Below, piece after piece: positions 1 to 4,984 of a stretch of 5,091 nucleotides of DNA. This DNA comes from Burkholderiales bacterium (GTDB lineage Bacteria > Pseudomonadota > Gammaproteobacteria > Burkholderiales > Burkholderiaceae_E), in contig JAIYAG010000535.1 in the NCBI GenBank assembly GCA_027489195.1, positions 1 through 5,091 of the forward strand, in the 5' to 3' direction. The translations under genes and the position numbers were made by a program. The stretch's first letter is position 1, and each line of letters starts with the position of its first letter. Under the pieces are notes generated by a model, which worked only from the letters and a program-made list of their open reading frames with translations, had not been told where the DNA came from and ran no database searches.

Positions 1-1607
1 TCGACGAGGCGGTCCGCACGATCCTCCAGACCCAGAGCCTCGACATGCGCCGGCTCAACGAGACGACCTACCTGGTGTTTCCGGCCACCACCGCGAAGAC
101 GCGCGAGTACGTGCCGCTGGAGGCGCGGACCTTCTTCCTGTCGAACGTCGACGCGAAGCAGGCCGCGACGCTGGTCCGGACGGTCGTGAAGTCGCGCGAC
201 GTCTTCATCGACGACCGGCTGAACATGATCGTGGTGAAGGACACCCCCGAGGCGATCCGCCTCGCCGCCCAGCTGATCGCGAACATCGACGTCGCCGATC
301 CGGAGGTCGTGCTCGAGGTCGAGGTCCTCGAGATCTCCGTCTCGCGCCTGCAGGAGCTGGGCATCCGCTACCCGACCCAGATCGGCTACGGGCTGGCGCC
401 CGCCACCAACGTGACCGGAGCCGCCGTCGCGCAGGTCCTGACCCGCTCGAACTGGGGCGAGCAGGTCGCGCAGATCGCCAGTCCCTCGCTGGTCGCGAAC
501 CTCCGGGCGACCGACGGATCGGTCAACCTGCTGACGAACCCGCGGATCCGGGTCCGCAACAAGGAGAAGGCCCGCATCCAGGTCGGCGAGAAGGTGCCGG
601 TGTTCACCACACAGTTCGCCGGCACCGGCATCGGCACCAGCAATGCGATCGGCGCCTCGACGACCTACATCGACGTCGGTCTGAAGGTCGAGGTCGAGCC
701 GCAGGTGCACCTCGAGAACGAGGTGGCGATGAAGGTGCTGCTCGAGGTGTCCAACATCCTCGAGCAGGTGAACGGCCCGGCGCAGACGACCGCGTACCGG
801 ATCGGCACCCGCCAGGCGCAGACGGTGCTGCGGCTCGCCGACGGCGAGACGCAGGTGCTCGCCGGGCTGATCCAGGATTCCGAACGGCTGAACGCCAGCC
901 GGGTGCCCGGGCTCGGCCGGCTGCCGATGCTCGGCAAGCTCTTCTCCAACGAGCTGACGCAGACCGAGAAGACCGAGATCGTGCTGATGATCACGCCGAG
1001 GATCGTCCGCGATCTCGGTCGCTCCACCGAGTCCGGGCGCGGGCTGGCGGCCGGGACCGACGCCGCCGCGGGCACGCCGCCGCTGCTGCTGTCGGCCGGC
1101 GCGGGCACCGCGCTCGATCCGGCCGGCGGCGACGGCGGGCCGGGTCCGGCGAGGCGAGCGGGCCGCCCCGCAGCGTCCGATGCCCCGCCGCCCGCGCCGC
1201 CCGATGGCGCCGCGCCGCCACCGCCACCGGGCCCCCTGGCCGCCGTAGCCGCAGCGCGCCTGTCGCTGAGCCTGCCCGCCGAGGTCCGCGGCGGCCAGAG
1301 CGTGTCGATCGAGCTCAGGCTCGAGGGCGCGACGCTCGCCCGCGGCGCGGAGGTCGAACTCGCCTACGACCCGTCGGCCTTCGGTATCCCCGGGCCCTTG
1401 GTGACCGGTGGCAGCGGCCGCGCCGTCGTGACGCTGCAAGGGCCCGAGGGCGGGCCGCAGGTCGGTCGCCTGGTCCTGCAGGCGAGCCCGGGCGGTGCGC
1501 GCGGGGGCACGGTCTCTGTCGCGTCGGTCGCCGCGCGGCTCGCCGACGGCACGGCCGCGCAGGGCATCGCGCTGCCGCAGCCGTTCACCGTGGGGATCCT
1601 GCCGTGA
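1..1607 (+). CDS. GspD-type secretin with C-terminal cohesin-like domain (5' end missing)
   Basis: Outer-membrane secretin, the ring-forming channel of type II secretion or type IV filament systems. The frame is open to the window edge; the first full codon is at 3, giving 534 visible residues, so the ATG at 45 is internal. In order, numbering the codon at 3 as residue 1: the end of an STN/N0-like domain (1-36), one N1-type secretin domain (about 37-105), the secretin core (about 106-336) with the hallmark VGEKVPVF (582-605) and the conserved end LADGETQVLAGLI to ITPRIVR (up to about 1010), a Gly/Ala/Pro-rich linker (about 337-418), then a beta-rich module (about 419-534) with the YDPSAF pattern of cohesin domains. 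Cohesin-tailed secretins are known from betaproteobacterial T2SS-like operons. The signal peptide and any upstream repeats lie outside the window. The stop overlaps the next gene's GTG start by 4 nt. The secretin call is firm; assignment to a classical T2SS rather than a related pilus system is inference, so no symbol is given. Confidence 0.93.
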   Translation, partial: DEAVRTILQTQSLDMRRLNETTYLVFPATTAKTREYVPLEARTFFLSNVDAKQAATLVRTVVKSRDVFIDDRLNMIVVKDTPEAIRLAAQLIANIDVADPEVVLEVEVLEISVSRLQELGIRYPTQIGYGLAPATNVTGAAVAQVLTRSNWGEQVAQIASPSLVANLRATDGSVNLLTNPRIRVRNKEKARIQVGEKVPVFTTQFAGTGIGTSNAIGASTTYIDVGLKVEVEPQVHLENEVAMKVLLEVSNILEQVNGPAQTTAYRIGTRQAQTVLRLADGETQVLAGLIQDSERLNASRVPGLGRLPMLGKLFSNELTQTEKTEIVLMITPRIVRDLGRSTESGRGLAAGTDAAAGTPPLLLSAGAGTALDPAGGDGGPGPARRAGRPAASDAPPPAPPDGAAPPPPPGPLAAVAAARLSLSLPAEVRGGQSVSIELRLEGATLARGAEVELAYDPSAFGIPGPLVTGGSGRAVVTLQGPEGGPQVGRLVLQASPGGARGGTVSVASVAARLADGTAAQGIALPQPFTVGILP

Positions 1608-2101
1608 CGGGCCGGACGAAGGCGCGGCGCGTCTCGAGGGGCTTCACGCTCGTGGAGCTGGTCGCGGCGCTGGCCATCCTGGCCGTGCTCGCGTCGGTCG
1701 CCGTCGCCCCGCTGCGCCTCGAGCGGCAACGGATGCAGGAGCGCGAGCTTCGCGCTGCGCTGCGCGAGATCCGCGACGCGCTCGACGCGCACAAGCGGCT
1801 GGTCGACGAGGGCCGGATCGCCGTCACGGTGCCGGGCGGGTCCGGCTACCCGGTTTCGCTGGACGTCCTCGCGCGGGGCTTCACCGATGCGTCGCGTCCC
1901 GACGGCGGTCGCATCTACCTGCTGCGCCGCGTGCCGCGCGATCCGTTCGAGCCGGATCCGTCGATTCCCGCCGCCCGGACCTGGGGGCTGCGAAGCTATG
2001 CGAGCCCGCCCGAGCGGCCCCAGCCCGGAGCGGACGTCTTCGACGTCCATTCGAGGTCGGCCGGTGTCGGTCTGAACGGCACGCCGTACAGGGAGTGGTG
2101 A
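1604..2101 (+). CDS. Pseudopilin, GspG-like, first of three
   Basis: Predicted inner-membrane pseudopilin of 165 residues that would be cut and methylated by the prepilin peptidase and assemble into a periplasmic filament. The short basic leader ends at Arg12-Gly13, followed by FTLVE at 14-18. This gives a Gly13|Phe14 cleavage site and the usual Glu at mature position 5, then a hydrophobic helix to about residue 36 and an amphipathic helix rich in Arg/Glu. The C-terminal half has RRVPRDPF, WGLRSYASPPERP and a final DVFDVHS-to-LNGTPYREW segment, the pattern I recall for GspG-like proteins of betaproteobacterial T2SS-like clusters. The GTG start overlaps the secretin stop (GTGA), with GGGGA at 1592-1596 as a plausible ribosome binding site. 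The TGA shares its last base with the next ATG. Family assignment is strong; the exact position in the filament is unknown. Confidence 0.9.
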   Translation: MTGRTKARRVSRGFTLVELVAALAILAVLASVAVAPLRLERQRMQERELRAALREIRDALDAHKRLVDEGRIAVTVPGGSGYPVSLDVLARGFTDASRPDGGRIYLLRRVPRDPFEPDPSIPAARTWGLRSYASPPERPQPGADVFDVHSRSAGVGLNGTPYREW

Positions 2102-2499
2102 TGACGCCCCGCTGCCGCCCGTCGCGCGCCCGTGGCTTCACCCTGGTCGAGGTGCTGGTCGTGCTGGCGATCATCTCGCTGATGGTGGCGATCGCCGTGC
2201 CTCGGTACGTGGACCGTCTCGAGGACGCACGGGAGGCCGCGCTTCGCGAGAACCTCAAGGTGATGCGGGTCGCGATCGACCGGTTCCAGGCCGATACGGG
2301 GCGCTTCCCCAGGAGCCTGGACGAATTGGTCGAGCGCCGGTACCTGTCGGGCGTGCCGCTGGATCCGGTGACCGAACGGTCCGATACCTGGATCGAGATC
2401 GCCGCGGGCGAGACCGATCCGGGCGCGACCGGCCTGGGCGACGTTCGCAGCGGTGCCGAAGGCGCCGCCCGAAGAGGAGGGCGCCTTGCGGACCTGTAG
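2101..2499 (+). CDS. Pseudopilin, GspG/PulG-like, second of three
   Basis: Predicted pseudopilin of 132 residues, close to the usual major-pseudopilin size. Gly12|Phe13 is the prepilin peptidase site (ARG|FTLVEVLVVLAI), Glu17 is the mature Glu5, and the hydrophobic helix runs to about residue 32. An amphipathic helix follows (YVDRLEDAREAALRENLKVMRVAIDRF). Then come the short motif TGRFPRSLDELVERRYL, a PLDPVTERSDTW segment and DVRSGAEG near the end, all typical of GspG-type proteins. The start is ATG 2101, which overlaps the previous stop as TGATG and has GGGAG at 2091-2095. The GTG at 2098 is a less likely alternative. It overlaps the next gene by 14 nt. The longer open frame from 1495 is a shadow, because recognisable sequence begins only here. 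It could be the major pseudopilin; this is inferred from size and motif only. Confidence 0.9.
   Translation: MTPRCRPSRARGFTLVEVLVVLAIISLMVAIAVPRYVDRLEDAREAALRENLKVMRVAIDRFQADTGRFPRSLDELVERRYLSGVPLDPVTERSDTWIEIAAGETDPGATGLGDVRSGAEGAARRGGRLADL
2475..2480 (+). promoter_or_regulatory. Strong Shine-Dalgarno that sets the TTG start of the third pseudopilin gene
   Basis: AGGAGG, a full match to the anti-Shine-Dalgarno core, lies 5 nt before the in-frame TTG at 2486 and inside the end of the preceding gene. I see no comparable site before the upstream in-frame GTG at 2453. This is the main reason for choosing TTG 2486. Confidence 0.7.
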
Positions 2500-3277
2500 C
2501 GGCCCGTGCCGAGGGCGGCACCACGTCAAGCGCCGGCGCCTTGCGGCGCGGCCCCGAGCGCGCGGCTGGGCGCTGCTCACCGCGTTGCTCGCGGCGCTGC
2601 TGGTGGGCCTGGCGGGCATGACCGCCCAGGTGTCCGCGCGTGTCGAGCGCGAGCGCGAGCGCGAAGACGAGCTGCTGCGTGCCGGCGCAGCGATCGCGCG
2701 GGCGCTGGCGAGCTATCGGGCGTCGCCGCTGGCACCGGTGCAGGAGCTCCCGAAGGAGCTGGCGGAGCTCGTCGAGGACCGGCGCGGGCCGCGCGTGCTG
2801 CGCCACCTGCGGACAGTGCCGCTCGACCCCGCCACCGCCCGACGCGACTGGATCGTCGTCCGGGAAGCGGGTCGTGTCGTCGGCGTGAGATCGTCGTCGA
2901 CGCGCCCTCCGTTGCGCAAGGTCGGGTTCCCGCCCGAATACGCCGCGTTCGAGAAGGCCCGGACCCTCGGCGACTGGACGTTCACCGCCGCCGCCGCCGC
3001 CGCCGCCGGGCCGCCCCCGCCCGGCAGGCCGACCGCTTCTCAGGGTCCGTCGAGATCCGAGGCACCCGCCGCGGGGGCCGGTCCGGCCGCGCCGCCCGCT
3101 CCGTCTCTCTTTCCGTCTCCCTTCACGTCTCCCTTCACGTCTCCCTTCACGTCTCCCGTCCCGCCCGCATCCGCATCCGCATCCGCATCCGCATCTGCAT
3201 CCCCGTCCGCTCGCCCGACCTCGCCGTCGCCGATGCAGATCCCGTCCCCGCGCCCGAATCCGGAGAGCCCCCAGTGA
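2486..3277 (+). CDS. Atypical pseudopilin-like protein with long low-complexity tail
   Basis: 263 residues from TTG 2486. A very basic N-terminus leads to Arg26-Gly27-Trp28 and one hydrophobic helix (about 28-47). Gly27|Trp28 resembles a prepilin site, but FTLVE is absent and mature position 5 is Thr, not Glu. A charged EREREREDE helix (GAGCGC repeated three times at 2645-2662) and a small globular part follow, with LPKELAELVEDRRGPRVLRHLRTVPLDP and a KVGFPPEYAAFEKA-to-DWTF motif ending at residue 166. I recall this layout in third pseudopilin-like genes of betaproteobacterial T2SS-like operons. Residues 167-263 are Ala/Pro/Ser-rich low complexity: seven Ala, SPFT repeats, six Ala-Ser pairs. 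Its TGA shares one base with the regulator's ATG. It may be a minor pseudopilin or an anchored accessory protein. A start at GTG 2453 is possible but has a weaker ribosome binding site. The tail may be disordered; its function is unknown. Confidence 0.75.
   Translation: MRTCSGPCRGRHHVKRRRLAARPRARGWALLTALLAALLVGLAGMTAQVSARVEREREREDELLRAGAAIARALASYRASPLAPVQELPKELAELVEDRRGPRVLRHLRTVPLDPATARRDWIVVREAGRVVGVRSSSTRPPLRKVGFPPEYAAFEKARTLGDWTFTAAAAAAAGPPPPGRPTASQGPSRSEAPAAGAGPAAPPAPSLFPSPFTSPFTSPFTSPVPPASASASASASASPSARPTSPSPMQIPSPRPNPESPQ
2985..3008 (+). repeat. CCG trinucleotide repeat, eight units
   Basis: Eight perfect CCG units, read as GCC codons to give a run of seven alanines at the start of the low-complexity tail of the third pseudopilin-like protein. 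Changes in unit number would keep the frame. Confidence 0.9.
3119..3154 (+). repeat. 12-bp tandem repeat, three perfect units
   Basis: CCCTTCACGTCT occurs three times head to tail (3119, 3131, 3143). A degenerate unit precedes it (about 3107-3118) and a partial one follows. In the pseudopilin frame it encodes Ser-Pro-Phe-Thr repeats. The unit length is a multiple of three, so copy-number change would not break the frame. Confidence 0.9.
3167..3202 (+). repeat. 6-bp tandem repeat, six units (one variant)
   Basis: GCATCC repeats at 3167, 3173, 3179, 3185 and 3197, with the variant GCATCT at 3191. It encodes six Ala-Ser pairs in the tail of the third pseudopilin-like protein, about 75 bp before the regulator start. 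Confidence 0.92.
3262..3267 (+). promoter_or_regulatory. Ribosome binding site of the LuxR/EpsA-type gene
   Basis: GGAGAG lies 9 nt before ATG 3277, within the end of the pseudopilin gene. It supports this start over the later in-frame ATG at 3316, before which I see no good site. Confidence 0.6.
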
Positions 3278-4257
3278 TGAATGCGGCCCTGGCATACAAC
3301 GACATCAAGCCCGCCATGAATTCTCGCAAGTCATCGTCCCCCACCGCCGTGGCCCGGGCGGCGAACGAATCTCCCGGCGCCGAGCCGGCAGTCGCGCAGG
3401 GCCGGGACCTTGAAGACGGCGCGTTCGCGCCGACCCCTCAGGAGCTCGAGCGGCTGCTGTTCGCGATCGAGTCGTCCCAGCAGATCGACAAGCGCTTCCA
3501 GTTCTTCCTCTGGGCACAAGGTGTGCTGCAGTCGTTCATCCCGCACCAGACGCTGATCTGCGCGACCGGCAACCTCGACACCGAGCAGTTCGAGGTCGAC
3601 GTGTTCTCGAGCGACGCGATCACGCAGGAGAAGCAGCCGGAACTGTGGGAGGCGGCGCGCGAGACCACCCGCCTGGCGGTTCGAGAATGGATCCGTCGCG
3701 GTCGCGAGCCGCTCTTCTACTCGTCGGAGATGCGGGAGGAGGGCAGCGACCCGATCCAGCAGCTGATCTGGGAAATGGGTCTGGGCAACACGCTCATCCA
3801 CGGTACCCGCGACCTCCGCGGCCCGAACGCGAGCTTCTACATCTTCGGCCGGCTGGCCCGCGGGCCCCGGCGGCGCTCGCGCGAGGTCTGCGAGATCCTG
3901 ATGCCCTACCTGCACTTCGCGGCGCATCGCTATGCGCTGCAGGACGTCGACGCCATGCAGCGCCGCGCCCCTGTCCCGGAGCTGTCGACCCGCGAGATCC
4001 AGATCATGCTGGGCGTGCGGGACGGGAAGACCAACATGGCGATCGGTGCCGAGCTGGGCATCAGCCCCCTGACCGTCAAGAATCACGTGCAGCGGATCCT
4101 GCGCAAGCTGCAGGTGAACAATCGGGCGCAGGCGGTGGCACGTTGCCTGGTCACGCGGATGTTCTCCGGTGACACCCTCTCGGAAGACGCCTTAACCCCG
4201 CGCCCAGGCCGTCCTCGCGCCCTGCAGATTGACACCCGATTGGCCGAGGTTCTATAA
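3277..4257 (+). CDS. epsA: LuxR-family transcriptional regulator, EpsA type
   Basis: DNA-binding regulator of 326 residues. Residues 1-49 are a poorly conserved leader. Residues 50-215 form a sensor-like domain (FAPTPQELERLLFAIESSQQ, FFLWAQGVLQSFIPHQ, then RLAVREWIRRGREPLFYS). Residues 233-297 are a clear LuxR/GerE helix-turn-helix with ELSTREIQIM, GKTNMAIGAELGIS and the recognition helix PLTVKNHVQRILRKL followed by NNRAQAVAR. This fits the EpsA regulators found with exopolysaccharide and PEP-CTERM/exosortase genes of betaproteobacteria. I do not see the canonical autoinducer-contact pattern of LuxR/TraR proteins, so acyl-homoserine lactone sensing is doubtful. The ATG overlaps the pseudopilin stop as TGATG, implying translational coupling to the secretion operon. 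The last 29 residues extend past the helix-turn-helix, and their codons contain the rpsL promoter. The frame is open upstream to about 2500, but that part is a shadow. The family is strong; the symbol is moderate, because no eps or exosortase genes are visible here. Confidence 0.88.
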   Translation: MNAALAYNDIKPAMNSRKSSSPTAVARAANESPGAEPAVAQGRDLEDGAFAPTPQELERLLFAIESSQQIDKRFQFFLWAQGVLQSFIPHQTLICATGNLDTEQFEVDVFSSDAITQEKQPELWEAARETTRLAVREWIRRGREPLFYSSEMREEGSDPIQQLIWEMGLGNTLIHGTRDLRGPNASFYIFGRLARGPRRRSREVCEILMPYLHFAAHRYALQDVDAMQRRAPVPELSTREIQIMLGVRDGKTNMAIGAELGISPLTVKNHVQRILRKLQVNNRAQAVARCLVTRMFSGDTLSEDALTPRPGRPRALQIDTRLAEVL

Positions 4258-4258
4258 T
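4229..4258 (+). promoter_or_regulatory. Consensus sigma-70 promoter of the rpsL (str) operon
   Basis: Perfect TTGACA at 4229-4234 and perfect TATAAT at 4253-4258, separated by 18 nt. Transcription would start near 4264-4266. The whole element lies in the last codons of the upstream regulator gene, and the TAA stop (4255-4257) forms part of the -10 box. Such a match is unlikely by chance in DNA this GC-rich and fits the demand for ribosomal protein mRNA. The discriminator after the -10 is CATGGG. Confidence 0.88.
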
Positions 4259-4415
4259 CATGGGTTCTTCCGGACGAAAGTTCCGGCGCTCTTTTGTGGC
4301 GGGTCGCTCATTGCGCCGCTCGGGCGCTGGGCGGGCGTTCCGGTGAAGTCCGAGCCGCAAGTCCGGGGATGTCCCGGCAGGCTGCCCGACCCCCCACATC
4401 GCCTGAGCGTATTCG
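4259..4415 (+). promoter_or_regulatory. Leader of rpsL with possible hairpins
   Basis: About 150 nt of probable untranslated leader. A hairpin CCGGA/TCCGG (4270-4274 with 4282-4286) can close further to a GAAA tetraloop with one bulged base. A second stem pairs CCGGG with CCCGG (4363-4367 with 4373-4377). AAGTCCG occurs twice (4346 and 4359). Only a weak GAG (4405-4407), 8 nt upstream, stands as ribosome binding site for rpsL. No gene is visible here. Confidence 0.5.
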
Positions 4416-4793
4416 ATGCCCACCATCAACCAGCTGGTCCGCAAGCCGCGCGAACTGGCCCACGCCAAGAGCAAGAGCCCCGCGCTGCAGGATTCCCCGC
4501 AGCGCCGCGGGGTGTGCACCCGTGTGTACACCACGACCCCGAAGAAGCCGAACTCCGCGCTTCGGAAGGTCGCCAAGGTCCGCCTGACCAACGGCTTCGA
4601 GGTCATCAGCTACATCGGCGGCGAAGGCCACAACCTGCAGGAGCACTCGGTGGTGCTCATCCGCGGTGGCCGCGTCAAGGACCTGCCGGGTGTGCGCTAT
4701 CACATCGTGCGCGGTTCGCTGGACCTGCAGGGCGTCAAGGACCGCAAGCAGTCGCGCTCGAAGTACGGCGCGAAAAGACCGAAGAAAGCCTGA
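4416..4793 (+). CDS. rpsL: 30S ribosomal protein S12
   Basis: Complete 125-residue S12, the decoding-centre protein of the small ribosomal subunit, of normal length. Recognisable throughout: MPTINQLVRKPRE at the start, RRGVCTRVYTTTPKKPNSALRK (32-51), YIGGEGHNLQEHS (66-78), RGGRVKDLPGVRYH (83-96) and a basic KDRKQSRSKYGAKRPKKA end. Lys43, Lys88 and Pro91 are wild type, so no common streptomycin-resistance change is present. Asp89, the residue methylthiolated by RimO in many bacteria, is conserved. It is the first gene of the str operon, driven by the promoter at 4229-4258, with rpsG 191 nt downstream. Its Shine-Dalgarno is unusually weak for a highly expressed gene. Betaproteobacterial S12 is the closest match from memory. 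Confidence 0.99.
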   Translation: MPTINQLVRKPRELAHAKSKSPALQDSPQRRGVCTRVYTTTPKKPNSALRKVAKVRLTNGFEVISYIGGEGHNLQEHSVVLIRGGRVKDLPGVRYHIVRGSLDLQGVKDRKQSRSKYGAKRPKKA

Positions 4794-4810
4794 GGCCGAA
4801 GAAGGCCTGA
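4779..4810 (+). repeat. Imperfect direct repeat of the rpsL 3' end
   Basis: The last 15 nt of rpsL, CCGAAGAAAGCCTGA (4779-4793), recur at 4796-4810 with one change (A to G), separated by GG. The period is 17 nt, so the second copy is out of frame with rpsL and is probably untranslated. Confidence 0.85.
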
Positions 4811-4944
4811 TCCGTTTCCACCCGGGCGCGCTTCGCGCGGCCGGATCCCGCGGCGGAGCGCCGGCCCCCGGGCCGGTGTCCCGTCGAGTAAGCGACCGTT
4901 CCCCCGTGCGTGCCGGTTTTGCATGCCGGCGGTCGGACGGTCAT

Positions 4945-4960
4945 GGAAGGGCAACCTTCC
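4945..4960 (+). promoter_or_regulatory. Perfect GNRA-capped hairpin before rpsG
   Basis: GGAAGG-GCAA-CCTTCC: six Watson-Crick pairs closed by a GCAA tetraloop, ending 13 nt before the rpsG Shine-Dalgarno. Position and shape suit an RNA or protein recognition element controlling rpsG translation. It lacks the T-tract of a terminator. Confidence 0.55.
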
Positions 4961-4973
4961 GGCTGAATCCTCC

Positions 4974-4979
4974 AGAGGT
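4974..4979 (+). promoter_or_regulatory. Ribosome binding site of rpsG
   Basis: AGAGGT lies 5 nt before ATG 4985. It is clearly better than the site in front of rpsL. Confidence 0.7.
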
Positions 4980-4984
4980 ATGAC

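Larger units (their letters stand above)
4794..4984 (+). promoter_or_regulatory. Structured rpsL-rpsG intercistronic region, candidate S7 feedback site
   Basis: 191 nt without a gene. Read by eye, it holds a run of self-complementary segments: GATCCG/CGGATC (4809-4814 with 4842-4847) enclosing CGCGC/GCGCG (4827-4831 with 4835-4839); CCGGCC/GGCCGG (4861-4866 with 4871-4876); GACCGT/ACGGTC (4894-4899 with 4937-4942) enclosing GCCGG/CCGGC (4912-4916 with 4926-4930); and the stem at 4945-4960. In E. coli, S7 binds the rpsL-rpsG intercistronic mRNA and represses its own translation; a similar role here is inference. I see no poly-T tract that would make a strong terminator. Confidence 0.45.

Noticed and set aside
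3119..3202. Tandem repeats as a CRISPR-like array
   Set aside because: Units are directly adjacent with no spacers and are read in frame as simple peptide repeats.
2506..3276. Open + frame running into the LuxR-type gene from upstream, giving a 583-residue protein
   Set aside because: The upstream part is an Arg/Ala-rich shadow of the pseudopilin-like gene. Recognisable regulator sequence starts after 3277, where a good ribosome binding site and stop/start overlap also occur.
3331..4086. Long minus-strand ORFs across the window (for example 251 residues opposite the regulator)
   Set aside because: They mirror well-supported + strand genes, have no recognisable motifs, and are expected from high-GC codon bias.
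4170..4195. Second promoter-like pair (TGACAC with TTAACC)
   Set aside because: The match is poor, and the consensus promoter lies 60 bp downstream.
4270..4295. Possible terminator for the regulator operon (hairpin then TTTT)
   Set aside because: The stem is only 5-6 bp, the T-run is separated by five bases and is short, and it lies inside the rpsL leader, where termination would block the str operon.
4260..4346. Small upstream ORF (28 residues) before rpsL
   Set aside because: Its ATG lies before the predicted transcription start and has no ribosome binding site.
4229..4810. 193-residue + frame across rpsL
   Set aside because: It overlaps rpsL out of frame and shows no family resemblance; its stop is merely the duplicated copy of the rpsL end.
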